Under the pieces are notes generated by a model, which searched no databases, had not been told where the DNA came from, and saw only the letters and a list, made by a program, of their open reading frames with translations. A stretch of DNA of 64,000 bases, from assembly GCA_963693365.1 (NCBI GenBank), contig CAVNZM010000006.1, positions 5,642,001-5,706,000 on the forward strand, given 5' to 3'. Made by a program: the position numbers and the translations under genes. The DNA comes from Amoebidium appalachense (Eukaryota > Ichthyosporea). This document shows positions 12,833 to 30,527 of this stretch, in pieces (position 1 is the stretch's first letter; each line of letters opens with the position of its first letter).

Positions 12833-13407
12833 GGAGAACACTTGTGTTTTTGGTGGTTATTATTTCTAATGAGTTAGATAGAACAATAATTGACCTCACT
12901 TTACTTGACTAAAGAAACTAGCTTGCTTAGTAGTTAGGACGCTTAGTTGCGGAGAACATAGTCTGCTTCCCACGGTTCACAGTTTCAAGGTTTATCTGCT
13001 GAGGAACAGAAACTTAACCCTCAACACCCTTCAGCTCGTGTTACTTGTGGTTTGGAATACGAGGATCTTGTTTGCTGAAGCCGCACAATCATACCAACAC
13101 CTTCAAGGATAACTTTTATTATAGTTATCAAGCTCTTGCTTTCTCTTGGTGATTAGCTTGTGTAAGGTCACTAAGCTCTTTATTGTTCCTTTACCTGCAA
13201 CACTTAGCATCTCAAGACTTGGAAGAGAGGGTCTAAGTGCCACATGCGTGGCAACGTCGCTGGTCAAATGTCGCGCGTTCCTCAGAGGGAGGATTTTGCT
13301 GAGGTACACAGTCCGCTATGTGCCGTTTCTTTTTCACTTTCCTTCCTTATGTTTGTTAGTGTGTGCGTGTACACTGTGCGTTTGCGTGTGCCCAGGCTTG
13401 CATAAAA

Positions 13408-13476
<69 letters not shown>

Positions 13477-13500
13477 AATAATGCCTGCTGAGGGTGCGCA

Positions 13501-13561
<61 letters not shown>

Positions 13562-13595
13562 CCCCTCTCTTTTTTCCCCTCTCCCTCTCCCTCCC

Positions 13596-13648
<53 letters not shown>

Positions 13649-14632
13649 ATGTGCGTGTGTGTGCGTGGTTCACTGTTGTGTGTGTATCTGTGTTCGTTTT
13701 GTCGGGCTTGGGTGGGCGCCTGCCTTTGAGCTTTTAGATCCCACCACAGCTTCTTCCAAACGCTGTCCTCCCGTGTCTCACTAGTCTGCATCACCTTGTG
13801 CCTTGCTGCTTTCCCAGAATGGTTTGTCTCTGTTCTCTTTTGGAAGAAATTATCAGGACCTGGGCTTCCATTTATGAAAAACAGCTGTTCAAAGCCATGT
13901 CCCTGTTTTCTCACTCAACCTCCCTTTCTCCATATCCTCTCACCTAAACATACCCCCCCCCCCCCCCCTCCTCCTTTTTCCCGCGCCCCAGGGCCCCCTC
14001 TTTCTATCTTACCCACACCCACACACACACATTCTCTCTATTTATCGCTTCCCCCCTCCCCCCCCTTCCACCCTTCCGTTGTTACCAAGGGTGTCTGATC
14101 ACACTCCTTTATGAACATACAGCTTGGTGTGGCTCTTCCTTGCAAGACACATGCCCTTGCTCCCTCCTACTTCTCCTCTGTCTCTTTCTTTCTCTCCTCT
14201 CTGCCCTCTCTGCCTTGGCTTCCTCCCTCTCTCTCTCTCTCCCCCCCCCCCCCCCCCTCTCTCCCCCCCTTCCCCCCCTCCCTCTCTCCTTCTCTCTCTT
14301 CCCCCCTTCCCGCCTGTGCCTCCCCTTTCTCCCTCTCCCCTCCCCTCCCCGCACACACCCCCCCCAGCCTATAATTTTTCTGAAAGATTGTGTCGGTTTG
14401 GCGCTCTATTGCTGCTGGCCCCCGGTTATGCACACACCTCTCCCCTCCCCACCGTCCCCCCTCCCAAGAGAGAGAGGGGGGGGGGGAGGGGGGAGGGGGA
14501 GAGGGGAGAGGGGGGAGTGAGTGAGTGAGTGAGAGCCCGGTGGGGGGATTGGGGGAGGGGAAGCAAATCTTCTTTTCCCTATGCTCCTGGTTTGTGACTG
14601 ATCCCGGCACAACATCATGTATGCACACACAG
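12833..14632. other. presumed 5' region of the MFF-like gene, no exon assigned
   Basis: Contains (TG)n at about 13412-13474 and 13602-13646, (CT)n at about 13505-13559, and CT-rich DNA to 14360. Minus-strand ORFs at 13103-13309 and 13660-13914 have fairly normal composition but match no family I recognise and have no clear joins, so they are not called. Confidence 0.4.
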
Positions 14633-14996
14633 AGGCAGAGTGTGCGCTCGACCACAGAGTCACTTGCAGACAACATGCAAATTCCAGAACATATTTATGT
14701 TGGCGGCGGCAGCCGGAACGCAGGTGTGTTGCGAAATGGTTAGTCAATCGTTCGGTCGATGTCTTTTGGTGAGTTTGCGTATGGGAAGGAAGACACGTGT
14801 GTGTGTGTTTTGGGGGTGGGGGGGGGGGACCGGGAAGTGGGGGGGGGAGGAGGCAAGAGGAGCAATAAAGAAAGGGAGAGGGGAAAGGGGGGGGGGAGGG
14901 GGGGTTGGTGAAGGGAGAGACGAGAAAAAAATGCAGTACACATATTGACTACCATACTCCTTTCCTCGCTTGTGAGTTACCTGAGGACGCGCTCTG

Positions 14997-15067
<71 letters not shown>

Positions 15068-15397
15068 CTCTCTCTCTCTGTCTGACTCCCTCTCTCTTCC
15101 CCCCTCCCCCTCCCTCTCCTTCTCTCTCTCTCTCTCTCTCGGCAGGCTCTTCTCATCTGCTCCCTTTTTCCTCTCGTCTCACCTGAGCCTGCCGCTTCCT
15201 CTTCTTTTTTCATGTTTTATTTCTTGTTTATGTGCCCTCCTTGACAAAGTTTTCTGTCTTTCGAGCTCGTCTGGGTGTTGCCGAATGCTGTTTTTTTGGT
15301 TGCACCTATTTGCATACCTAAACTGCACACACACACACACACCCACACACACACACAAACAGATGTACTTCCACCAGCACGCATCCACACACACATT

Positions 15398-15458
<61 letters not shown>

Positions 15459-15812
15459 CCCACGGGTTTCGCCCGGTGTAAGGTGGTCCATGTCGGAGGC
15501 GATCCCAGAGTCCCTTCCAAACCCATACGAGAGCTCCGTTTCCATGCCGACGGCTGTTCCGGCGGTTTCTATCGAAAGACGAAAACGTAGAAACACACAC
15601 ACAGTACAAACACCCGTAAACGACCCGCAGAAACCAAGGAGATGTAGCCAGCCTGCGCTTGTGCCGGCGACGTACGAAGTCCAATGGGTTCGGGCAAATT
15701 CCAATCGGATTGCAGAGGCTAATCGGGTAAAGAGGAAGGCGGATGAGGAGGAGCAGATGGAGGGTGTGCGGCTGCTGGTTGAGGAGGTGTGTGGGTGTTT
15801 GTTTGTGGGTGT

Positions 15813-15874
<62 letters not shown>

Positions 15875-15927
15875 CTCTTTCTTTTTTTTTGGGGGGGGGG
15901 GGGGGGGAGGGGGTTGTTTGTGGGTGT

Positions 15928-15966
<39 letters not shown>

Positions 15967-17190
15967 AAGGGAGAGGAGGGGAGGGGGGGGAGGGGATATT
16001 TGTGTGCGTGTGCATGTGTGTGTCCAGGTGTGTATGTGTGTATCCAGGTGTGTGTGTGTTTGTGTGTGTTATTGTACGTGTGAAGGCTGCTTGGCGATCG
16101 GAGGTGTTTGTATGATTGTGTGTGCGCGCGAGCATGCGTGTGTGTCTGTGTGTGTCGGGGCGAGGGTGGGGTGGAGGATGTTACTTTAATTAACGATCAA
16201 GAGAAAGCAGCACGATACATGCAACACTCGACAAATTCTTTTTATTTCATTTCCCTCTGCTAGCTTAAAATTTTGGCCCCGATCAGCGGCGCGCGCGAAA
16301 GACTACACGATCAATCACCTCATAAACGGACTACACATTGTGGGTTTTCATATAGGCAGCGTATTTTTTAAGGAAGTGGGCTCTAATTGAATCCCTGTGA
16401 GGCCCCACCAGCGGCAGTTTAAAAAAACCTTCTGATGATGCCATTCCGATTACGCAAACATTTGCGATCGAGCGTAGAAGGCGCTGGCAGGGCCGAAATT
16501 CGGGGCTATCCCTCTTCCAGGTGTGACCAAAACCCCTCACTAACCTGCACGTCAACCCCCAACCAATTAGGTGCAAGGGCTGAGGGAAGAGATCGACGTG
16601 CTGAAGATGCAAACGAGCAAAGTCAACTGGGGGCTGTTGGTGGTGCAGGTCGTGGTGGTCGTCTGTGTGGCAAGGAAACTGCTCAAACACTGGCCAATGG
16701 TATGTATCCCCCTCCATGTATTCCTCTCTCCCTGCCCTCCCCCCTCCCCCTCCCCCCCCCCCCCACTCACCCACCCACCCACCCGCCCCGCTCCCTCCAA
16801 CCACCACCACCCCCATCCCCACCCCCTGCCACTCTCGCCCCCCGCCTCCAGGGGGGGGGGGGGGGGGGGGGGGCTTGAGTGGAGAAGAAGGGTCGATGGT
16901 GATCTTTCATATATTGGATGTTGTGGAGAGAGGGAAAGAGAACAGGAAAATGGTGAGATTTTCGTTGTCAATGGGACAGACTGAAGAATTTCTGTTAGTG
17001 AGAGGAAGAGAATGAAAGATCTACGTTGAAAACACTTTGCATCAACTTCTTGTGGCTGGTCCAGACAATAGCCTTGAAGGAAAGATGAATTTTGGGGGTT
17101 TTTTCGGGGTGAAATCTTGGGTTTTCTCTAACTTTTCCCCCTGTTTTCTCCGTGCAGGACGTGAATTTTCAGACCCTTCTACGCGCCTGA
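14633..17190 (+). CDS. MFF/Tango11-like tail-anchored mitochondrial fission factor, 5' end unresolved
   Basis: Exons 14633-14723, 15458-15786, 16571-16699 and 17158-17190 join in phase (1, 0, 0) to give 193 residues ending in TGA. Exon 1 carries [19 protein letters not shown], which matches the Mff N-terminal motif (human RMRVPEKLKV and MQVPERIVVAG). Exon 3 encodes a short heptad-like helix ([11 protein letters not shown]) then a hydrophobic span ([14 protein letters not shown]) and basic ARKLLKH, the layout of a C-terminal tail anchor. In animals Mff sits on the outer mitochondrial and peroxisomal membrane and recruits the dynamin Drp1. The last exon adds [10 protein letters not shown] after the anchor, longer than usual. 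The start codon is unknown: exon 1 stays open upstream to an ATG at 14525, or a short 5' exon exists. The joins are strong; the family call rests on motif order. Confidence 0.68.
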
Positions 17191-18255
17191 GTAAGGAATT
17201 ATGTTCGTGCGTGTTTTCAATGCGCCCATGCATGAAGTGTAAATAGGACTAAATCTACCGACCAGCTATTTCGGAACGCAAGCGACAGCACGATTTCATT
17301 TGGGGTGATCACTTGATATGTCGTTTTTGCTGTCGATGTCGTATCACATTCGTTGTGATGTCGACGGCATATTGGTGTCGTTTGGATGTCGACAGATGGT
17401 GAACTCAAAATGACGTTTTTGATGTCGACAGTTGACTCGGTGCAGCCCCGTTGTTGATCGACTTTTTTCAAGATATGGAGATGACATGACGCTGCGCATT
17501 TGCGCAGTTCGTTCGTGATACATGTGCACACGTCCACACATATCCACATGCAGCCATATGTTTTCGAGATTATGGGCACACGCAATGCAGTCACCTTTTT
17601 TTTTTTTTTTTTTTTTTTATGTGGGGGGGGGGGGGGGGGGGATCATCAAGGAGGATGTTGTTTGCTGTTTAAATTTTGTGGCGGAATGGGAGATGGAGAT
17701 TGGGCGAACCACTTGTGGATAGTTGGGTTTCTGTGAGTCGCCTTCAAATGGCTTATTTCAAATCCGATTTGTGGGATAGAGATGTTTTTTTGGGGAGGGT
17801 GATGTGGTTGTGTTGTAAATATGATTTCTTTGACATAGTAGAGTTTCAGTTCACCTGAAAGAATATGCTCTCGGGTTTAATTCTGAAAATGTTAAATGCA
17901 GCTGGACCGAATTGAATAAACTAACTCGTATGTTGCTGATAAGTTAAACTCATGTTTTTGTGTTAAATAATAATGCAACTTTCCCAATGGGCTGTTTGCA
18001 ACTGAACGTTGATAAGGTGTGTGCATGTACGAGCTGCTATTCTAATTCGCTCTCCGTACGCACACACACCCGTTTGCTAAAGGGTACAAAGAAGGTTTTC
18101 TGCCTGCTGCTGTGTTTTGAGGCGGGAAAGGGGGGGAGGAGGGGCCGGGGGGGGGGGGGGGGGTCTGTGTGTGTGTGCGTGGGTGTGGTTGTGGTGTACA
18201 CGTGTGTGTGTGTGTGTGCGTGTCCGCGCATGTGGGTGCATAAGTGTGTGTGTGT

Positions 18256-18288
<33 letters not shown>

Positions 18289-18600
18289 CCACGCGCGAAT
18301 GTCCGTTCTTTTTATTTTTATTTAATTTTTATTAAAACCTGGGGAAGGGGGGAGGGGTGGGATTTTTTTTGTGTTTTTTATAAAAAAAAATGTGTATGGG
18401 GGGGGGGGGGGGGGAGGGGGGGGTACGGCCATCCTTGCCGCTTTTTCTCAATACATTTTGTAGATGACTTTAAGCCAATCGTAGCTTGTCGTTTGAGATA
18501 AAGCACTTTAGCAGTTTTATTAGCAAAGCGATCTTTCTGATTGGTTTAAGCTCTAGCCAATCAAAAGACGATCAAAAATCGTTTGTGCCGGGCGGGAGCC
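17191..18600. other. intergenic region after the MFF-like gene
   Basis: Holds repeated GATGTCGAC/TGTCGA motifs at 17310-17465, a poly-T/poly-G pair at 17598-17641, AT-rich DNA with an AATAAA near 17915, and poly-G blocks at 18140-18430. No exon was recognised. Confidence 0.4.
18475..18561. promoter_or_regulatory. cluster of three CCAAT boxes
   Basis: CCAAT at 18475-18479, ATTGG at 18540-18544 and CCAAT at 18557-18561 precede GC-rich DNA at 18590-18620. The position fits a promoter for the CAP-Gly gene downstream. Confidence 0.4.
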
Positions 18601-18865
18601 GCGCATGAGCCGCGATGGCCCGGATGTTCGGTTTGTTATTGAATGGTGATCGGTTTTGGAAAAAAAACGAACAAAATCACAGCCAGAGTGTGATGTTATC
18701 GACTTTGAATCGGGCAGTGGCAAGGTACGTGGGATTGTGTGAGGCATGTGTACACACAAACAGATACCCCACTATGACGATTTCGCGGTGTTAGCACTGC
18801 CTATTGTTCTCGTTTTTATTGTTACGCGTGAAAAATGAATTTGCCCTCTGCTATTTATGACCCTT

Positions 18866-18905
<40 letters not shown>

Positions 18906-19010
18906 TTCCCCCCCCGCTCCCTCAATCCCATTTCACCCTTCTCCACTCCTCCCCCCTACCTCCGGCCCTCCCCCCCAAATTCCCACAACACATGCAGACA
19001 CACACGTGCG

Positions 19011-19076
<66 letters not shown>

Positions 19077-19320
19077 CACACACACACAAACACGCACGCA
19101 CGCACACACAGAAACACACACACACACATGCACACACAGGCGCGCACACAGACACACACACACACACACACACATGCACACATGCACAAACTCACACACA
19201 TACACACACCCACCCACCCACCCACACTCTCTCCCCCCTTCTCCCTCCCTCCCCTCCCCTCTCTCTTATACCCTTTTCCATGAGGAAAGGCCGGTAACTG
19301 ACACCCCCATCCCATTGCAG

Positions 19321-24792
<5,472 letters not shown>

Positions 24793-26067
24793 CTCGAATT
24801 TGAATCGCCCTACTACCGCATAACCCTAGACCGTCCAATCGTCTTTGACGGCGACAATGTGACGGGCACCTTACACGTGGACCCGCCCAAGGGTAAGATG
24901 GTCGATGTTGGGGAGCTTGCCGTGCATCTGTTCTGCTGCTACAAGTTGGAACTCAACGACCAAGCACTCGAATGGTATGTCTATGAAATTCGTTGTATAT
25001 CACATAATATCCCGTCCCCCTCCCCCCCCCCCCCACCCCCTCCCCGCCCCCCCCCCCCCCCCCCCCCCCCCTCCCCCTCCCCTTTATTATTATTTTTTTT
25101 TCTTTTTCCGTTTTGTTCCCGGAGGGACCCTCAACAGACGAACTGCCTCTTCCACTCAGCACCGAATGTACTGTAACAAGGGTGCTACGGTGCCATCAGC
25201 TAATTTAACTCAACGACCAAGCACCCGAATTGTATGTCTACGTGAAATTCTCTGTATATTACATTATACCTCCCCCCCCCCTCCCCCCCTCCCCCCTCTC
25301 CCCCCCAACCCCCCCACCCCCTCCGTTCCTACCGTCAACCCCTCCCCCTCCAATCCCCCCACCCCCCCACCCCCCCACACGCACACACCTCCTCCGTTTC
25401 TCAGGAGGACACACCACACACCTTCTTCTTTTGTCTTTTTTTACCCCAAGGGAGTAGACTGGGTGGAGTAGAGCGTGTTTGTGTGTGTGTGCGTGGGGAG
25501 GGGGGGGGGGGGGGGGGGGGGGGAGGAAGGGGGGCTGCGAGGGAGAAGACAAATGAAAAAGAAAAGAACTTAGTAATATCCCCCATGCTCCCACATTATA
25601 CCTCCCAACTCCGATCTCGACAACGGTTCCGCAGTGGTGGTTCTCAATAAAATTTACGATCGTGACCACTCCCCCCCCCCCCCCCCCCCCCCCCCCCTGT
25701 ATCGTCTACGAAGACAAGTTTCTAGCTGCGATTTTGCTACGATCGAAGACCCAGATACCTTCCCCTTCCTGTTTGAGATCCCCAAGACAGGTGGAGGGGT
25801 GGCCGGGGAACCTACCCCCAAGCTTCAAGGTGTGTCAGGAGAAGACTGGGTCGATACTGCGCGTGGAATGGTGGGTTCGCAAAACAGAGAATACTTACTT
25901 TTGATTTTTTTTTATTTCTTTTGGTTTGTTCATTTGGTAATATCAAAGGTCACCGTAATTTTGTTTATATTTTCCAACCTCCCCTTCCCTCCCCCCCTCC
26001 CCCTCCCCCTCCCCTTCCCCCCCTCCCTCCCCCCCCCCCCCCCCCCCCAACTCCTCCTCTCTCTCTC

Positions 26068-26108
<41 letters not shown>

Positions 26109-27188
26109 CTCTCCCCCCGGCGCGCCTCCTTCCTCACAGAATCCATCTATTACCACCCTCCCCAGTCTCCCCCTTTTTCCCTCACCCACAAAACTCACCT
26201 CTGCTCGCATTATCATGTGGGCTTTGGTATTGTATTCGCTCTTAGCCTAGTTGGTTAAAGATTCCTTAACACCCTAGGTGCCAGGCGGAAGCCCAGCCAG
26301 AGAGCACGAGTGGATCCAAGAGGCACAGCGTTGCCGTTGGGCGTTTCTTTAAGGGTCGCATCGGCAAGAGCCTCACGGACACAGAGACAAGTCAGGCCAC
26401 AAGCGTTAAAGGAGTCTCCGAAAAGGGGATGGTTGAGACAATCTTCCAGAGCCCAATCACACGCAAGAGATCGACTCAGGATGCACGGGTGGGTGGTGAT
26501 TGTAGCTCTCTCTGTGTGTTTGTGTTAACTGATAAAGGACCAGTTTACGAATAAACATTTAAGAACGATAACTCCATGCACCATTTCGTAGAAACACTTG
26601 ATTATTAGTTAATTTTCTGAGCACGTGTTCGCTTCAAAAGCGTGTACGCTTGTTTGTGTCTTAAATTAGTTAAAGTTTCGGGGTTTTCTTTAAAATCCGT
26701 GATTTTCAATATAGTATCCAATCACACATATTTATACATATCAGGCTAGTTTAACCCCAACCGCCTCCATCCCTGGATTTTCTTCCCCCCCCCCCCCCCC
26801 CCCCCTTTAAAAAATGCCGAATTAAAGAGAATGAAATGTGAGGACCGGAGCCGAGAAGGTAAAAACCGACCCAGACATATGATAACTCCTCTACCTCTTT
26901 CCCCCCCTAGTTCCAGCAGTACCCAACTCAAACACGCACACCCTACCTCCCCCTCCCCCCCCTCATTATTTCTCCCTCCCCAGCCTCTTCTCCTCACACA
27001 CACACACCCACCCACCACACACACACACACACACGCACACACACGCACACACACACACGCCCGCACACACGCGCGCGCACACACAAGCATGCACGCATCA
27101 CGTACACAGACCCGCCTCCCCCCCCTCCCCTCCCTCCCACACACACACACATATCCCTTACACACACACACACACACGCGCGCGCGCG

Positions 27189-27262
<74 letters not shown>

Positions 27263-27556
27263 CGCAGCCCCCCTTCCCCCCTTGGCACACACACACAAAC
27301 CACACCCTCCCCCTCCCTTCCCGACCCCCCCCCCCCCTCCCCCCTCCCCCATACACACACAAACACACACCTCCCCCCCCCCCCCCCCCCTCCCCCCCCC
27401 CCCCCCTCCCCCCACTCCACCCACCCACACACACAGACCATGGAGGTCAACCTAGCCAAACCCTCCTTCCACACAGTCGAAGAAGTATTAATCACCATTA
27501 ACCTGAGTGAGACCCTGGCATCGACTGCTTCGCTCATTACAGCAAAAATCAGACAG
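24793..27556 (+). CDS. arrestin-fold protein, partial, with one frame disruption
   Basis: Exons 24793-24974, 25726-25870, 26278-26488 and 27437-27556. Exon A gives [19 protein letters not shown], an arrestin N-domain opening, and [14 protein letters not shown]. Exon B gives [12 protein letters not shown] then, in the next frame, [16 protein letters not shown], the arrestin FPF..LP..LPPSF strand pair. Exon C is a Ser-rich insert ending [10 protein letters not shown]. Exon D ([20 protein letters not shown]) opens the C-domain. Phases agree at every join except inside exon B, which needs one base fewer between about 25795 and 25820, where G and C runs occur. Arrestin-fold proteins act as adaptors for receptor trafficking or ubiquitin ligases. 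The start exon, the rest of the C-domain and the tail are not located. Either a homopolymer error or a real frameshift would explain the break. Confidence 0.7.
25207..25280 (+). repeat. decayed copy of an arrestin exon end and its donor
   Basis: AACTCAACGACCAAGCACCC, then GAATTGTATGTCTAC and poly-C, repeats 24951-25020 (end of exon A, donor GAATG|GTATGT and start of intron). It lies about 256 bp downstream of the original. Confidence 0.85.
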
Positions 27557-28413
27557 GTATACACTCGTAAATCCCCCCCCCCCCCCCCCCCCCCCCCGTC
27601 CCCCCCCCTCCCCCCTCCCCCCCTCATTCCTGGTTAAAACTCGGATCGTGTGTTAGACTTGGGGACCCCTTCGAAAATGGGCTCTAATACTTGTAATGTA
27701 TACGCTTTGGGTGTGCTTTGCAAAATCTGCAATGTGTTTTCCGTTGTAAATGTGTACCTCATAATCTATACCATTTTTAACCTCCCCCCTCCCCTCCTCC
27801 ACCTACCCCTCCCCCTTCCCCCCCACCCCCACACACACCCACACACAGGCACAGGCACAGGCGCAGGCACAGGCGCATGCACACGCACCCACGTGCCCAT
27901 GCTCCTCTCTCGCTCTCTCCGGTTAACAAAAAACAGCCTTTTCTACCATTGAAAATTTTCTTCCCGTGATATCGTCGGTGTAGGTACTAAATTTTTTTAA
28001 GGTAAAGGCCCTTATCGACATTATCAGATCTCGGGAGCCACCAATTCGATCATTGACCCCAACAGATCTGGAATTCAATGCGCCGATTGGTTAGTTCGGC
28101 GTAAATCGATCAATGGGCCCCCCTCTTTAAATTTGCAAATTTTAGATCCCCTGAGAACGAGAAGCACTTCGACCCTTGATATTGAAATTTTGTTATGAAA
28201 ATCAATGATTTTGGTATAGTAACCTGGGGGTCTCCGAGTTTCGCTACACATATAGAGGGGGGTTGTTCTCGGGGGATCTACGATTTGCAAATTTGGCTTG
28301 GGGGGGCTCATTTCAAAAATAATAATTTTTTTCCTTTTGACTGGATTTATTCGACGGAAAGATATGCAAGTATGCATGGCATACTGAGAAGACAATAAAA
28401 ACTTCACGAGTTA
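27557..28413. other. region between the arrestin exons and the retroelement
   Basis: C-rich runs to 27630, one reverse-oriented copy of dispersed family C at 27697-27775, a Pro/CA-rich stretch, then AT-rich DNA. The remaining arrestin C-domain was expected here but no exon could be supported. Confidence 0.4.
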
Positions 28414-30200
28414 TCAGTAACAAGTGCATACTGAGATACCTGAACACTGTGTGAAATCATATAAATACTCAATGTGACGACCAACAGAATTCAACAAAAA
28501 GTCTGAAGTGTTCACATTGCCAGCCAGTGTAGCAGACACCCGTAGGGAAAGAGGCAAAACGCGACATAAAAACTCACACCTGGCAACATGCTTTCGATTA
28601 AAAAGTTCAGCACAAAAGTGGCACCAGCGGCGATGGATACAAGAATTACAACGCCACTGCACAACTTCCCAGGCAATATCAACATCAGAGCACCATACAG
28701 ACTTATCTACTAGGGTGGTATCCATACGTACAGCAGGAGAAATGTATCCTGCCAAAGCTCCCAAAAAGCGATAATGATCAGTACGTTGTTGCCTAAAGAA
28801 CATAACACATGCCGACTGAGTTTTACATTTGATTTCTCTATCAGAACGAGAAAGAAACTTATACTGCGTATGGTAATAACTCGAAAAGGCAGAAAAAACA
28901 GGAAGAGAAAAGAAAGAGGGAGTGATATAGCGAGAGGAAGAATCAGGTGGAAAGAGGGTAGGCTGAGGACATTCAGAAGTGGCGTGGGTGAATCGGGGGG
29001 GAAGAGGGATGGAGGGAGGGGGGTGAAAGAAAGCATAAAGAGGGTGACCATCAGGTATCCTAACTAAATGAAAACAAAAGCGAAGAGACAATTCCTCCAC
29101 ACGACAAGCAGCAGACGACAATGCAAACATACTGATTAAGGGAGGCATGAACCGAGTACGAAATAAAGTGCGCAGCGCAGTACCCTAAAAATCATCGAAC
29201 TCTTTCAGCGCCACGGCCGCCTCGCGAGGTGGGGCACAGGCCAATAGCGGAAGTCCGTATTCGAAAGTTGGCCGTAAAAAAGTTTTATAGTAGAGAAGAA
29301 GGTTCGCAGGATGGATCACAGACTCCCGTTGAAACATATTTGACACGATGTGAAGCTTACCCTTTGCACGAGCGATCCGTGCCGTGACTAGGAGCTTGCG
29401 GAAATCAATACCCCGTGCAGTAAAAGGAATACCCAAATGGTCATAGGTGTTCTGAACAGGAATAAGAAGACCGGCCAATCGAAAGGAAGCGTTTTTCGAT
29501 AAAGTAGCACACTTTGCAATTCCGACTGTCATGAGATTCTCGGTGCACCATTGATCCACCTGACGAAGCATCTGGTGCATGACGTCTTTGGTTGAGGAAC
29601 AAAGTACAATAACGTCCGCAAAAAGGAGACCCGGTACACGGCGGGTATGCAGTTGGCCAAAAGGTCCGAGGGCGCAGGCTAAATCGTCAATGAAAACGTC
29701 AAACAATAACGGACTCAGGAAGGACCCCTGCAGAAGACCCCGAGAACGAGAAAAACCGGGCGTTAATGTTCCATTGACCGCCGCTCGTCCGCGAGTGGTA
29801 TCGAACAGGGCTTGCAGAAGACGGCCAAAGGGGGCTGGTAAGCCCCGCATAGCCAGCTTATGCCATAACAAACCAGTGGGTACGGTGTCGTAGGCGTTCT
29901 TAAGGTCGATGAAGACAACGTGCGGAGAGCCAGAAGTAATGGATTCATGGAGCAACAGGCTGTGGGTATAACATGAATGGGCATGACGAAAGCCCCCTTG
30001 AAGGGAAGGAAGACGGAACACGGCTTTTAAAGAATCGTCGGTGTTAAACCCACGACGCATGCAACCCTCGAAGAGCCGACGAAAAACGTTGGTAAGTGCG
30101 ACGGGACGAAAGTCGTTAATGACCCCCTGCGATACCTTCTTACGAACGGGCGTAACGATTGTGTCAAGCCACGAATTTGGAATAAACCCAAAAATTCAAC
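28414..30200 (-). pseudogene. 5'-truncated non-LTR retrotransposon reverse transcriptase, decayed
   Basis: One minus-strand frame from about 30200 to 28414 encodes reverse transcriptase blocks: VTPVRKK and INDFRPVALTN, GGFRHAHSCYTHSLLLHES, FIDLKNAYDTVP (block A with its Asp), GLLQGSFLSPLLFDVFIDDL (block B), then FADVIVL where active enzymes have [FY]ADD, so the second catalytic Asp is Val. The frame is broken by an amber TAG at 29185-29187 and then continues in the same frame with a C-terminal region containing WCHFCAELFNRKHVARC. No endonuclease domain remains at the 5' end, where a stop meets a palindromic repeat at 30187. This is a dead LINE-type fragment. Confidence 0.85.
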
Positions 30201-30527
30201 TTTCAATATAAACCCCATGCCATTTGTGAGAGAAAGTGCGCAGAAACCTGGGGAGAAAATGAAATCTTGATTATAAAGTGGGGGTTGGTTAGCTAGGATT
30301 TATGTATGTCTACCAGTGAAAAAATCTGGTTCGAGCTGCCCGTTATCGCTTAGCGTAAGCATATATGGATGGGGTAGAAATCGATTTTTCCAAGGGCTGA
30401 CACATCAACATCCATTATGTAATTGCCCCCCACTTTATTAGTAGGATTTGTTTTTTAGGGCAAGTTTCTGCGCTCATTCTCTCACAAATGACGTGGGGTT
30501 TATATTGAAAGTTGAATTTTCGGACCT
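30187..30527. repeat. imperfect palindrome with arms of about 100 bp
   Basis: 30187-30290 and 30420-30527 are inverse complements with mismatches. The best-matched part is GGGTTTATATTGAAAGTTGA at about 30494-30513 against its complement at 30196-30220, and TTCTCTCACAAATG at 30476-30490. The spacer is about 130 bp. It abuts the truncated retroelement. A foldback or MITE element is likely. Confidence 0.7.

Noticed and set aside
12920-13000. tRNA-like stretch (TAGTAGTTAGGA and GGTTCACAGTTTC)
   Set aside because: Loose resemblance to A and B boxes, but no cloverleaf with a paired acceptor stem could be drawn. Similar weak matches at 26245 and 34507 also failed.
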